Source of the DNA: Pseudonocardiales bacterium | Lineage (GTDB): Bacteria > Actinomycetota > Actinomycetes > Mycobacteriales > Pseudonocardiaceae | Length of the DNA: 61,668 nt | Reading direction: 5' to 3' | Assembly: GCA_023252195.1 (NCBI GenBank) | Contig: JAHEXI010000008.1 | Coordinates: 1-61,668 of the forward strand | Part shown: positions 39,143-47,924 of the stretch, one piece after another | Layout of the letters: the number at the start of each line of letters is the position of its first letter | Position numbering within the stretch: the first letter of the stretch is position 1 | The notes under the pieces: generated by a model | What the model was told of the DNA's origin: nothing | The model's input: the letters and a program-made list of their open reading frames with translations, nothing else | Databases searched by the model: none | Position numbers and translations under genes: made by a program

Positions 39143-39961
39143 ATGGCAGACAGTGCGTCCATCCCCCCTGGGTCGCAATCCGAGATCGACACCACCAGGG
39201 CGCACACGGCGCGGATCTGGAATTACTGGCTGGGAGGCAGAGACAACTACGCCATAGATTGTGAGGTCGGTGATCAGATCCGGCAATTCCACCCCGATAT
39301 TGGCAACTACGCCCGCGCTGACCGGCTCTTCCTGGGGCGTGCCGTGCGGTACCTGGCCGGTGAGGCCGGGATCCGTCAGTTCCTGGACATCGGTACCGGT
39401 CTGCCCACCGTCGACAACACCCACGAGGTCGCCCAGCGAGTCGCGCCGGAGTCTCGGATCGTCTATGTCGACAACGATCCTTTGGTGCTAGTGCACGCTC
39501 GTGCTCTGCTGACCAGCACGCCCGAGGGTGCCACCGACTACATCGACGCCGATATGCACGACCCTGACAAGATCCTGGCAGAAGCGGCGCGGACGTTGGA
39601 CTTCACCCAGCCGGTCGCCGTCACCATGCTCGGAGTAGTGATCTTCATCAGCGACGACGGGGAGGCTTATGGCATCGTGCGCCGCTTCCTGGACGCGCTC
39701 CCCTCCGGCAGCTACCTGGTGCTGTCCCACACCATCACCAGTCCGACGATGCCCGACGTCGACGCCGCCGTCGCGTTCTGGAACGAGCACGGGACACCGA
39801 AGCTGACCCAGCGCACCCCCGAACAGGTCCTCCGATTTTTTGACGGGCTAGAACTGCTGGAGCCCGGCGTAGTCTCGTGCTCGCGATGGCGGCAGGAGGC
39901 GACACCCTGGGGCGAGCCCGACGAGGTAGCGATGTTCGGTGGCATCGGGCGAAAGCCGTAA
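39143..39961 (+). CDS. SAM-dependent methyltransferase, DUF574 (Methyltransf_19) family
   Basis: 272 residues. SAHTARIWNYWLGGRDNYAID-like start (here RIWNYWLGGRDNYAID), SAM-binding FLDIGTGLPTVDNTHEVAQ, VDNDPLVLVHARALL and DADMHDP are hallmarks of this actinobacterial family. Many members sit near XRE/DUF397 genes or in natural-product loci; substrates are unknown. ATG with TAGGAG upstream. Cargo of the tRNA-Ala island. Confidence 0.9.
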   Translation: MADSASIPPGSQSEIDTTRAHTARIWNYWLGGRDNYAIDCEVGDQIRQFHPDIGNYARADRLFLGRAVRYLAGEAGIRQFLDIGTGLPTVDNTHEVAQRVAPESRIVYVDNDPLVLVHARALLTSTPEGATDYIDADMHDPDKILAEAARTLDFTQPVAVTMLGVVIFISDDGEAYGIVRRFLDALPSGSYLVLSHTITSPTMPDVDAAVAFWNEHGTPKLTQRTPEQVLRFFDGLELLEPGVVSCSRWRQEATPWGEPDEVAMFGGIGRKP

Positions 39962-40079
39962 TGCCTCCGCGGCGTCATCACCCCTCATGTGCGTCCCGGG
40001 CGTCCTTCTCCTCGGCGGATGACTTGTTGGTATGCCGCCCGCGCCCCGAATGATCGCGTTCGCTACGCCGCGATTGGGT

Positions 40080-40115
40080 GGTTGAGGGTTCAAGTCCCTT
40101 CGTCTCCACGAGGTC
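40080..40115 (+). repeat. attR-like copy of the tRNA-Ala 3' end
   Basis: Identical over 36 bases to 36353-36388, which includes the T-arm, acceptor 3' strand and 7 bases past the tRNA. The tRNA 5' half is absent. It overlaps the 3' end of the PGPGW membrane protein gene on the other strand, whose last residues it encodes. Confidence 0.92.
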
Positions 40116-40551
40116 TGTTGCGGCCGTCATGGAAGCGGCGGTAGCTGTAGACGAGCAGCACCAGCACCACGATGCCGGAGACGATCAGGCTGGATCCGGT
40201 TGCCATCCCGCCGAGGGGCAGCGCTGGTACCAGGATCCAGGCGAGGCCGGCCCCGATGAGCGCGAGTCCGCACAATGCCGTCGCGCTGGTTCGCACCGAC
40301 GAGGCGACGCTCTGGGCGGCGGCTTGCGTTGCTCGTTTTCGCACCGGTCCCGTCATTCGGTGTGCCCACGGGTACTCGTTGGCGAGCAGCACCAGACCAG
40401 CTAGCACCAGCAGCAGACCCGGACCGGGCAACACGAGCAACACGATCCCTACCACGCACAGCGCCACCCCGGCGACCGTCACGAGCACTCGGCGAACCAG
40501 CCCGGTCTTCCTCTCGCTCTGCTGGTTCACCTGGTGCATCGCAGCCCCCAT
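40090..40551 (-). CDS. PGPGW-type (TIGR02611-like) transmembrane protein
   Basis: 153 residues with two pairs of membrane segments. LVTVAGVALCVVGIVLLVLPGPG, followed by LLVLAGLVLLANEYPWA, carries the PGPG motif of the family; TALCGLALIGAGLAWILVP and GSSLIVSGIVVLVLLVYS form the second pair. Function unknown. The ATG is at 40549-40551, with a second four codons later. The final residues lie inside the att duplication, so integration may have replaced the original C-terminus. Confidence 0.82.
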   Translation of the reverse strand: MGAAMHQVNQQSERKTGLVRRVLVTVAGVALCVVGIVLLVLPGPGLLLVLAGLVLLANEYPWAHRMTGPVRKRATQAAAQSVASSVRTSATALCGLALIGAGLAWILVPALPLGGMATGSSLIVSGIVVLVLLVYSYRRFHDGRNRPRGDEGT

Positions 40552-40887
40552 CGAGTGTGACCCACGTCGAAACAGCTACCCACAGTGCGCCGTACTCATG
40601 CGTGACGAACACCTAACGCCACCACACTAACGGGGCTGCGCCCCATCCCAGCCGGGCATGCTCCCTGGCTGGCTTGCCCGTGGGCGCTGTCCGTGAACTC
40701 GACGCGGCCGACGTTTCTGTCCCCTCCGCAGGTCGGTCTTGTCGAGTCAGCATGGAACGGCCGGTCCGTTCCGCTGGTTGCGTGGGTCGTCCACGCTGAG
40801 CGGGACGTTCGCCCTGGAGTCGACCCAACCCTCAACAGTTGACTCGAGATTAACGGCCGTGCCGCCTAAGCCCTCTAAGCTGGGCCG

Positions 40888-43026
40888 GTGGCTACCGGGG
40901 AGGTACTCGGTGATCCGGCGCGGCTAGCGGCGGTGGGCAGAGTGCTGCCGGTGGCGCAGGCCAACCGGAAGGCGCTGGACCGGCTGGCCGAGTTGGCCGC
41001 GATTGTGATGGACACCCCGGTCGGTATCGTGAATCTGATCGACGCCCAGCAGAATTTTGTGGGCATGGTCGGCCTCGGCGAGCCGTTCGCGACATCCCGG
41101 GTAGCGTCGATAAGCACCGGTTTCTGCCCGTCCACGTTCTTCGCGGGTAGTCCGTTGTACATCGAGGACGCCGCTGAGTCCGGGTTTGCTGATCATCCGG
41201 CCCGCGTCGAGTTGGGTTTCAACGCCTATGCCGGCTGCCCGCTGCGCGACGCCGACGGGCAGGTGATCGGCACCCTGTGCGCGCTCGATACCCGGCCGCA
41301 CCGGTGGCGGCGGGTCGATCGCTTAGCGCTGGAGGCGCTGGCGAACTCGGTGGTCAACGAGATGGCGCTGCACCAGGACATCAACCGCCGCCAACGGTTG
41401 CTGGACGCTTTCACCGCCGCGCCGGCGGCGATCGCGGTCACCCGCGGTCCGCAGCACATCGTGGAATATCACAATCCGGCCTATGAGGCCCTGTTCGGCG
41501 AGCTGCCGCTAGAAGTGCCCGCCCGTGCGGCGATGCCGCAGGTGCCGGATGAGTTCTTCGCATTGATGGATCAGGTACTGGCCAGCGGTGCGGAGTACCG
41601 CACCGCTGAGGCCCCGGTGACCATGCTCTGGCCCGGGGAGCAGCGCCCCCGCGAACGGCTCTTCGACTTCTCCTACTCCGCGATCCGTCGCACCGCCGGC
41701 GATGGGGTGGACCACCGGGGACTGCTGTTGGTCGCGGTGGAGGTCACCGACCAGGTCCACGCCCGCCGCGAGCTGGAACGCCACGCCCGCCGCCAGGAAC
41801 TGCTCGCGCGGGCGAGCGCGAGTTTGAACCGTAGCCTCGACCCGGGAGCGGAACTTCAGGAACTCGCCCGGGCGGTAGTCCCCGAGCTCGCTGATCTGTC
41901 CACGGTGCACGTGCTGGTCCACCCGGTGGCCCCCCGCGCCGACCCGCCCCTGCCGGTGATCACCAACCGGGTGGCCGTCGCCGGCATACCCGGCGTCACG
42001 ATGGCGCCGCGGCTGACCGGCCTGCGCTGGAACGGCGACGGCGACCCGATCACCGCCGCAATCCGCCGCGGTGAGCTGGTGCGCCAACCCGTGTCCACTG
42101 CCGAAGTGCCATCGTGGTCGCGGAAGACCGGAACGGCTGACATCTTCCGCGACGGGTTGAGCCAGGTGGTGGTCGCCCCGGTGATCGTGGATGGTCTCGT
42201 GGTGGCGGTGGTGTCCTTCCTGCTGCATCACACCCGACCGCCGTGGAACGACGACGATCTGCACGCGTTGGGTCAGATCGCCCGCTACGCCGGGATCGCC
42301 TTGGAACACGGCTTGACCTACCAGGCGACTCGTGAGTCGGCGTTAGTGCTGCAACGCAGCCTGCTCACCGAGCCGCCGACGGTGCCCGGACTGCGGATCT
42401 GCGCCCGCTACCGCCCGGCTGGGCGCGACGAGGTCGGCGGCGATTGGTATGACGCGTTCCAGCGCCGCCAGGACCAGCTAGCCGTGGTGATCGGCGACGT
42501 CGTCGGGCACGACATCACCGCCGCCGCGGCGATGGGCCACCTTCGCGCCACCCTGCGCGGGTTGGCCTTCGACCGCGACGAAGGACCGGCCGCAATTCTG
42601 GACCGGCTTGCCGAGATCAACGCCGGCCTTGCGATCACTCCGTTCGCGACTCTGCTCTATGCCAATCTCACCAGCACCGACGACCGCTGGACGATGCGCT
42701 GGGCCAGCGCTGGGCACCCACCACCGTTGCTCGCCACCCACGACGGTGTTGCGCTTCTGACGGGGGTCAGCGGGCCGGCCTTGGTCTGCGCCCAGACTCC
42801 GTCGCGCACCGAGGGCGAGATCACCCTGCCCGCTGGCTCGACCCTGTTGCTCTACACCGACGGTTTAGTCGAACGCCGCGGCACGGACCTCACCGACAAC
42901 CTCAGTCGCCTGGTCAGCCAAGTCACTGCCGGCACCCCTCACCTCATCGAGCCGCTCTGTGACGAGCTGCTGGCCAACGCACCCACCGACGACGACATCG
43001 CGGTGCTGGCCATCCACGTCTGTTAA
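40888..43026 (+). CDS. GAF-PAS-GAF sensor with SpoIIE/PP2C-type phosphatase
   Basis: 712 residues. An N-terminal GAF at about 30-165 (FCPSTFFAGSPLYIEDAAES, GCPLRDADGQVIGTLCALD), a PAS-like region at 170-290, a second GAF at 300-480, and a SpoIIE-type Ser/Thr phosphatase at 490-712 with metal-binding GGDWYD, VIGDVVGHD and TDDDIAVLAIHV. Such proteins dephosphorylate anti-sigma antagonists (STAS proteins), releasing sigma factors in response to a ligand or redox signal. GTG start at 40888. The 336-base gap 40552-40887 has only promoter-like sequence. Confidence 0.92.
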   Translation: MATGEVLGDPARLAAVGRVLPVAQANRKALDRLAELAAIVMDTPVGIVNLIDAQQNFVGMVGLGEPFATSRVASISTGFCPSTFFAGSPLYIEDAAESGFADHPARVELGFNAYAGCPLRDADGQVIGTLCALDTRPHRWRRVDRLALEALANSVVNEMALHQDINRRQRLLDAFTAAPAAIAVTRGPQHIVEYHNPAYEALFGELPLEVPARAAMPQVPDEFFALMDQVLASGAEYRTAEAPVTMLWPGEQRPRERLFDFSYSAIRRTAGDGVDHRGLLLVAVEVTDQVHARRELERHARRQELLARASASLNRSLDPGAELQELARAVVPELADLSTVHVLVHPVAPRADPPLPVITNRVAVAGIPGVTMAPRLTGLRWNGDGDPITAAIRRGELVRQPVSTAEVPSWSRKTGTADIFRDGLSQVVVAPVIVDGLVVAVVSFLLHHTRPPWNDDDLHALGQIARYAGIALEHGLTYQATRESALVLQRSLLTEPPTVPGLRICARYRPAGRDEVGGDWYDAFQRRQDQLAVVIGDVVGHDITAAAAMGHLRATLRGLAFDRDEGPAAILDRLAEINAGLAITPFATLLYANLTSTDDRWTMRWASAGHPPPLLATHDGVALLTGVSGPALVCAQTPSRTEGEITLPAGSTLLLYTDGLVERRGTDLTDNLSRLVSQVTAGTPHLIEPLCDELLANAPTDDDIAVLAIHVC

Positions 43027-43241
43027 CTCGTGAGATCGTCGAACTCGCCGGCTTTGACGCCGTGGATCCACGCGGTCATCTCGGCGGGAGTGAACAGCGC
43101 CACCCCATCGTCGGGATGGTTGCTGTTGCGCACCGCGATGCGCCCATCAGGCAAAGTGGCGACCTGGACGCAGGTTCCGTTGTTTCCGCTGAAACTGCTG
43201 ATGCGCCATGAAGCGGCGGCTATCTGTAAGGGGCTAGACAC
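43023..43241 (-). CDS. DUF397 domain protein
   Basis: 72 residues: ASWRISSFSGNNGTCVQVAT and GRIAVRNSNHPDDGVALFTP match the family, with a tail typical of the longer members (TPAEMTAWIHGVKAGEFDDL). GTG start with GGAGG eight bases before it. It follows the XRE gene by 18 bases in the same direction and its 3' end overlaps the SpoIIE gene by 4 bases tail to tail. Confidence 0.9.
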   Translation of the reverse strand: MSSPLQIAAASWRISSFSGNNGTCVQVATLPDGRIAVRNSNHPDDGVALFTPAEMTAWIHGVKAGEFDDLTS

Positions 43242-43259
43242 GGTGTGTGCCTCCGAACG

Positions 43260-44135
43260 CTACTCCCCGACGACCGATTGGATGAATGAGATGGACCGTT
43301 CGGGGTCAAGGGCGACCCGCTGTAGATCCTCAGCCACCATGGTATACGACCGAACCTGTTCTGCATCTTGTAAATACACTGCCCCGTCGTGGAGTTCGAC
43401 GTAGCCGATCGCGCGCACGTTCGCGAAACCCAGCACGACGAACTGACCGGTCAGCGCGGTGTGCGGACCGTCCTCGGGGCGGATCACCTGAATCGTCACG
43501 GTAGGCAGCTCAGCCATGGCCAGCAGATGCCGAAGCTGTGCGCGCCGCAACTCCCGGTCACCCACGGCGAGACGCAATGCACCTTCGGTGACGATGGCGT
43601 GCAGCTGGAGCGGGCGCTGAAGATCGGTGAGTCGGCGGGTGCGGGCAATACGAAGGCCGACGAACCGCTCGCTGTAGTCGGCGCGCACTCGAGGCGTCTG
43701 AGCAGTGACGGCCGCGGCGTATTGCGCTGTCTGCAATAGGCCCGGAATGAGCATGGGCTCGAAAACGAACTCACGCTCGGCCAGGCCCTCCAGGCCGACG
43801 AACGTCTTCAGCCAGTCCGGCACCACCTGCGCCCACGGTGCCCACCAGCTGGCCTCGTCGGCTTGGCTGGTTAGCAAGATAAGCCGCTCGATATCGGCTT
43901 GCTCGGCGCCGTAGCCGGCGAGCAGACCCGCGATGTCGTGCGGATCCTGCTGCTGGCGTCCGGTCTCCAGATGGCCGAGCTTGGCCCGGCTGATCCCGCT
44001 CTGTTCACTGGCCTCGGTCAGCGACAGCTTGGCCGAGTTGCGGTAGCGGGCCAGCTCCACGCCGATCAGCCAGCGCAGCGGCGCTGGACCTTCCCGCAAC
44101 CCTTCGGCCGCCGGTTTTGTCATGAGACGTCTCAT
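43260..44135 (-). CDS. XRE-family regulator with DUF5753 domain
   Basis: 291 residues from the ATG at 44133-44135, which follows GGGGGA with 7-base spacing. Helix-turn-helix at about 20-75 (ELARYRNSAKLSLTEASEQS, AKLGHLETG); DUF5753 region with FEPMLIPGLLQTAQYAAAV. Paired with the DUF397 gene downstream. An unrelated ligand is presumed to act through the DUF5753 part. A perfect 16-bp palindrome covers its start codon. Confidence 0.9.
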   Translation of the reverse strand: MRRLMTKPAAEGLREGPAPLRWLIGVELARYRNSAKLSLTEASEQSGISRAKLGHLETGRQQQDPHDIAGLLAGYGAEQADIERLILLTSQADEASWWAPWAQVVPDWLKTFVGLEGLAEREFVFEPMLIPGLLQTAQYAAAVTAQTPRVRADYSERFVGLRIARTRRLTDLQRPLQLHAIVTEGALRLAVGDRELRRAQLRHLLAMAELPTVTIQVIRPEDGPHTALTGQFVVLGFANVRAIGYVELHDGAVYLQDAEQVRSYTMVAEDLQRVALDPERSISFIQSVVGE

Positions 44136-44136
44136 G
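44121..44136. promoter_or_regulatory. Perfect 16-bp palindrome at the XRE start codon
   Basis: CATGAGACGTCTCATG reads the same on both strands and includes two in-frame ATG codons of the XRE gene. Its position suits an autoregulatory operator, or a structure hiding the start codon in mRNA. Without comparison to other sites this stays tentative. Confidence 0.5.
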
Positions 44137-44430
44137 TATAGTCCCCCGAACTGATACACGTCCCACCGTCCGATTTGCTCGAACGGACCCGACCGACGGA
44201 GCGCGAGCCAGTGCCGCGGTGGTCAACCAAGCATTGTGCGTACTGAGTGCACTTCGCCGAGCTTTGTGGCCGGGATGGTCGCTGGTGAGGCTACCGCCTG
44301 CCTCCCGAAAAGCCGGCAGGCGCGCTGTCGCTTTCGTCCGCGTGTCGAGTTGGTCGCTTGGCCTGTGCGTCTGGCAACGTACGGGGCTACACCCAGAATT
44401 GTCATTCACTACGGACCGGGGAAGACGACT

Positions 44431-44802
44431 GTGGACCAGGCTCCGCCGGATTGTCAGATCCGCGCATCGCATCTGGCGGCCCTGTGGATACCCGAGCCAC
44501 AGTTTCCCACCAAGACTCCAGCCGGTCGACGGCCAAGCCGCCCCACGCCGGTTCGCGCTCCGGTGGGTCAGTCGGACCCCAGCGATCAGGCCGGCAACCC
44601 TGGCGTCGAACAGCTGCGATGGGCACGCTGTCCCGATGACGGGCGCTTGCACCTGCTGCAACCTGCTGGTGTCGACCTCGCCGCCGCGAACGGCCACGCC
44701 CAGGCAGTCTGTGGCCATCGCGTACCGGCCCAAGGCCTCACCATCAACGGCGTCCCGTCGGGAGCGTTGTGTATGGCCTGCGTCATTGGTGCGACTTCGT
44801 AA
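44431..44802 (+). CDS. Conserved hypothetical protein
   Basis: Probable 123-residue protein; GTG 44431 follows GGGGAAG. The C-terminal 65 residues (LRWARCPDDGRLHLLQPAGV ... AVCGHRVPAQGLTI ... GALCMACVIGATS) contain spaced cysteines and histidines that could bind a metal. The N-terminal part is less certain and the frame stays open to 44236. Divergent from the XRE gene. I believe similar short proteins exist in Pseudonocardiaceae; no function is assigned. Confidence 0.5.
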   Translation: MDQAPPDCQIRASHLAALWIPEPQFPTKTPAGRRPSRPTPVRAPVGQSDPSDQAGNPGVEQLRWARCPDDGRLHLLQPAGVDLAAANGHAQAVCGHRVPAQGLTINGVPSGALCMACVIGATS

Positions 44803-44817
44803 GGACAGCGGCTGCGC

Positions 44818-45066
44818 TCAGCTGAGGTAGCCCTCGACCTCACTGGCCGGGCGGACCTCGGCGCCGTCGGGATCCTGTCCGGCGGCGACGCGAGCCCGAC
44901 GTTGCCGTAGCAGATCCCAGCACTGGTCGAGCTGCTGCTCCAGAGACCGCAGCTGGGCGTGCTCGTCGTCGGTGGTGAGCTCACCGCGGCCGAAGCGCTC
45001 CCGCAGTGCGTGCTCAGCATCGACCAGCTCATGGATGCGGCCCAACACGTCACCGTCATCAGCCAT
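44818..45066 (-). CDS. DUF2630 family protein
   Basis: 82 residues: IHELVDAEHALRERFGRGEL, EHAQLRSLEQQLDQCWDLLR, then QRRARVAAGQDPDGAEVRPA matches the DUF2630 helical-hairpin family. Small, charged, cytosolic; function unknown. Converges on the preceding hypothetical gene with 15 bases between. Confidence 0.9.
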   Translation of the reverse strand: MADDGDVLGRIHELVDAEHALRERFGRGELTTDDEHAQLRSLEQQLDQCWDLLRQRRARVAAGQDPDGAEVRPASEVEGYLS

Positions 45067-45214
45067 CCGACCTACCCCCTGTCCACAACACTGGGCCAGC
45101 TACCCGACGATACCGACAGAGCGCAGGAGCGGCGCGTGGAATGTCGGTCCGGTCGAGTTCACGGACCGTGCACGTCATGGGATGGTGTCGGGGGTCACCT
45201 GAGGAGTTGACGAT

Positions 45215-45916
45215 GTGAACAGCGACTTCGCTGATTTGCCGGGGGCGCCGGAGACAATGTTGCGCCGCGAGGACCTGGCCGCCTTGCCCGCAACCGCCCC
45301 GCCCGCGCCGTGGCGGGTCACCGCTACCGCGCTGCTGTGGACGGATCGTCCGGACGCCCGCGCCCGGGCGGCGATCAATGCGGTGGTGTCGACGGAGGTG
45401 TCGGCTGGCGCCACGCCGATCGCCACGGTCGGAGCGTTGATCCGGTACCTGCGCACTCCCGTCGGGCGCTACCGCGAGGTCATCGGGGCAGTCGTCTACC
45501 GCCGGGGTGCCACCGTGTTCACTCACATCCCCTTCATCGCCGTCGACTCGCTGGCCAGCGTGGTCGGTGGACGCACCAACTGGGCGCTGCCCAAAACGTT
45601 GGCCAGCTTCGACGGTCAGCCGGCGCATGGCATCTCGATGGCGGCGACCGGCGTCGACTGGCGCGTCGAAGCCACCCCCACCGCTCACCGGCTTATGGTG
45701 CCCATGCTGATACCGAAACTGCTCGCATTGGTCCAGTTCGGCCCGCACCGCACCTTGTGGTCGGTGCGACCCACCTGCTACGGCGTGACCCGGCTGGCCC
45801 GGATCGACGTGCGGGTGACGGCTGCTCCCACCCTGCGGGACTGGTTCCCGTCAGGCACGCGCCGAGGCACCCTCACCCCCCAGCTGACGATGGTGCTGGG
45901 CGCCGCCATCAGCTGA
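45215..45916 (+). CDS. Acetoacetate decarboxylase-like protein
   Basis: 233 residues with the ADC-fold pattern: VGRYREVIGAVVYRRGATVF, FIAVDSLASVVGGRTNWALP, KTLASFDGQ. The catalytic lysine of true acetoacetate decarboxylase is part of a different local motif and I cannot confirm it, so the activity is uncertain. GTG start with GAGGAG upstream. It precedes the KimA-like gene by 79 bases in the same direction. Confidence 0.65.
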   Translation: MNSDFADLPGAPETMLRREDLAALPATAPPAPWRVTATALLWTDRPDARARAAINAVVSTEVSAGATPIATVGALIRYLRTPVGRYREVIGAVVYRRGATVFTHIPFIAVDSLASVVGGRTNWALPKTLASFDGQPAHGISMAATGVDWRVEATPTAHRLMVPMLIPKLLALVQFGPHRTLWSVRPTCYGVTRLARIDVRVTAAPTLRDWFPSGTRRGTLTPQLTMVLGAAIS

Positions 45917-45995
45917 GGTTGGTGAAGCGCAATGACTCGTTATGAAGGCGTCAAGATCGGTGCCGGCGGGTTGGGGCGATGCGAGGCTCGGCGGT

Positions 45996-47924
45996 GTGAG
46001 TCTGCTGCTGAAGAGGTTGCTGGTCGGCCGGCCGATGCGCAGTGCCCGGCTGGGCGAGACGTTGCTGCCTACCTGGCTGGCCTTGCCGGTGTTCTGCAGC
46101 GACCCGATCTCCTCAGTGGCGTATGCGACCGAGCAGATCGTCCTGGTGTTAGCAGCCGGTGGTCTCGCCGCCTTGACCCAGACACCGTGGGTCGGGCTGG
46201 CCGTGGTCATGCTGCTGGTGGTGGTCGTGGCGTCCTACCGGCAGACCTGCTTCGCCTACCCGAACGGCGGCGGGGCCTTCGTGGTGAGCAGGGACAACCT
46301 CGGCGAGACCGCAGCGCTGGTGGCGGCCAGCGCGTTGCTGGTGGACTACGTGATGACGGTCGCAGTCTCGGTTGTGTCCGGCGTGGTGGCGATCACTTCG
46401 GCGCTGCCGGAGCTCGCGCCGCACGCGGTGGCGCTGTCGGTCGGGTTCGTCGTGGTGCTCGCGCTGGCGAACCTGCGCGGGACGAAGGAGTCGGGCCGGG
46501 CGTTCGCCGTGCCGACCTACGCGTTCATCGGCTTGACCTTGTTGATGTTCGTGGTGGCGGCCGTCAAGGGCTGGGGTGGCACGCTGGCGTTGGCCGAGAC
46601 GGCCCGGCTGCCGCTGCCGGCAACCATCCACATCGGCGGGATGTTCACCGTGATCCTGCTGGTGCGGGCCTTCGCGTCGGGCTGTACCGCGCTGACCGGG
46701 GTGGAGGCGATCAGCAACGGGGTGCCGGCCTTCCGTAAACCCAAGAGCCGCAATGCGGCGCTGACGCTGACGCTGATGGGCGTGATCGCGGTGACGTTGT
46801 TCGCCGGGATCACCCTGCTGGCAGTGCGGCTACAAGCGTGCGCCGAGCCCGACGGGAATCCGTCGGTGATCTCGCAGATCGCGACCTCGGTGTTCGGTGG
46901 CGGCTCGGCGCTGTTCTACCTGTTCCAGGCCGCGACCGCTGGGATCCTCATCCTTGCCGCGAACACCGCTTTCAACGGCTTCCCGGTGCTGGCCTCGATC
47001 CTGGGCCGGGACCGGTACCTGCCTCGGCAGCTGCACAACCGTGGGGACCGGCTGGTGTTCTCCAACGGGATCCTGCTGCTCGCGGGGGTGGCCGTCGCTT
47101 TGATCGTCGGATTCGACGCGAACATCGACAAACTGATCCAGCTGTACATCATCGGCGTGTTCACCAGCTTCACGCTCAGCCAGGTCGGGATGGTGCGGCA
47201 CTGGACGCGGGAGCTGGCCGACGAGAGGCAACCCCGGCGACGCCGGTCGATCCGCCGCTCCCAGGCGATCAATCTGGTGGGTGCGGTCTCGACCACGGTG
47301 GTGCTGGTCGTGGTGTTCGCCACCAAGGTCGCACACGGTGCGTGGCTGGCGGTCACGGCGATGATCCTGTTGTTCTTCGTAATGCGCGGGATCAACCGGT
47401 ATTACGCCCGGGTGAGCCACGAGATCAGCGCCGAGGATGTGGCACCCACCCTGCCGGCTCGGGTGCACGCGATCGTGCTGGTCTCGCGGCTGCACCGGCC
47501 GGCGCTACGGGCGTTGGCGCTGGCCCGCGCCACCCGACCGGACGTGCTGGAAGCGGTGACCATGGAGTTGGACGCCGCCGAGACCCGGGAGCTGGTCGGT
47601 GAGTGGGCGCGTCGCGATCTTCCGGTGCGCCTGAAGGTGCTGGCCGCGCCGTACCGCGACCTGGCCCAACCGCTCGTCGAATACGTCCGGGAACTGCGCC
47701 GATATGAACCGCGCTCGGTCATCACCGTTTTCATCCCGGAATACGTGACTACGAGATGGTGGCAGAACCTGCTGCACAACCAGAGTGCGCTGCGGTTGAA
47801 GGGGCGGTTGCTGTTTACTCCCGGAGTTGTAGTGGTCAACGTGCCTTATCACCTGGGTGTCGTCGACCAGGGCTGGCTGGGTGCGGCCGCGCCGGAGCAA
47901 GTCGGGACCACACTGAAGTTATGA
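45996..47924 (+). CDS. APC-family permease, KimA-like potassium transporter
   Basis: 642 residues from the GTG at 45996, matching KimA-type starts (LLKRLLVGRPM, ARLGETLLPTWLALPVFCSD); an in-frame ATG at 45942 is an alternative. About twelve membrane segments span residues 30-470, with SDPISSVAYATEQ in helix 1 as in KimA. A soluble C-terminal domain of about 150 residues (RVHAIVLVSRLHRPALRALA) resembles the USP-like domain of KimA. B. subtilis KimA is a proton-coupled, c-di-AMP-inhibited K+ importer. The 4-base overlap with a KdpD-type kinase supports a potassium role. Confidence 0.8.
   Translation: MSLLLKRLLVGRPMRSARLGETLLPTWLALPVFCSDPISSVAYATEQIVLVLAAGGLAALTQTPWVGLAVVMLLVVVVASYRQTCFAYPNGGGAFVVSRDNLGETAALVAASALLVDYVMTVAVSVVSGVVAITSALPELAPHAVALSVGFVVVLALANLRGTKESGRAFAVPTYAFIGLTLLMFVVAAVKGWGGTLALAETARLPLPATIHIGGMFTVILLVRAFASGCTALTGVEAISNGVPAFRKPKSRNAALTLTLMGVIAVTLFAGITLLAVRLQACAEPDGNPSVISQIATSVFGGGSALFYLFQAATAGILILAANTAFNGFPVLASILGRDRYLPRQLHNRGDRLVFSNGILLLAGVAVALIVGFDANIDKLIQLYIIGVFTSFTLSQVGMVRHWTRELADERQPRRRRSIRRSQAINLVGAVSTTVVLVVVFATKVAHGAWLAVTAMILLFFVMRGINRYYARVSHEISAEDVAPTLPARVHAIVLVSRLHRPALRALALARATRPDVLEAVTMELDAAETRELVGEWARRDLPVRLKVLAAPYRDLAQPLVEYVRELRRYEPRSVITVFIPEYVTTRWWQNLLHNQSALRLKGRLLFTPGVVVVNVPYHLGVVDQGWLGAAAPEQVGTTLKL

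Larger units (their letters stand above)
36353..40115. mobile_element. Decayed genomic island at tRNA-Ala, bounded by 36-bp direct repeats
   Basis: GGTTGAGGGTTCAAGTCCCT and the next 16 bases at 36353-36388 (the tRNA-Ala 3' end plus 7 bases) recur identically at 40080-40115. Between them are a broken tyrosine integrase next to the tRNA, two hypothetical genes, one copy of a dispersed repeat and a methyltransferase gene. This is the layout of an element integrated at a tRNA 3' end. With the integrase destroyed, it should be immobile. Gaps 37192-37359, 37831-38080 and 38399-38830 show no gene. Confidence 0.85.
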
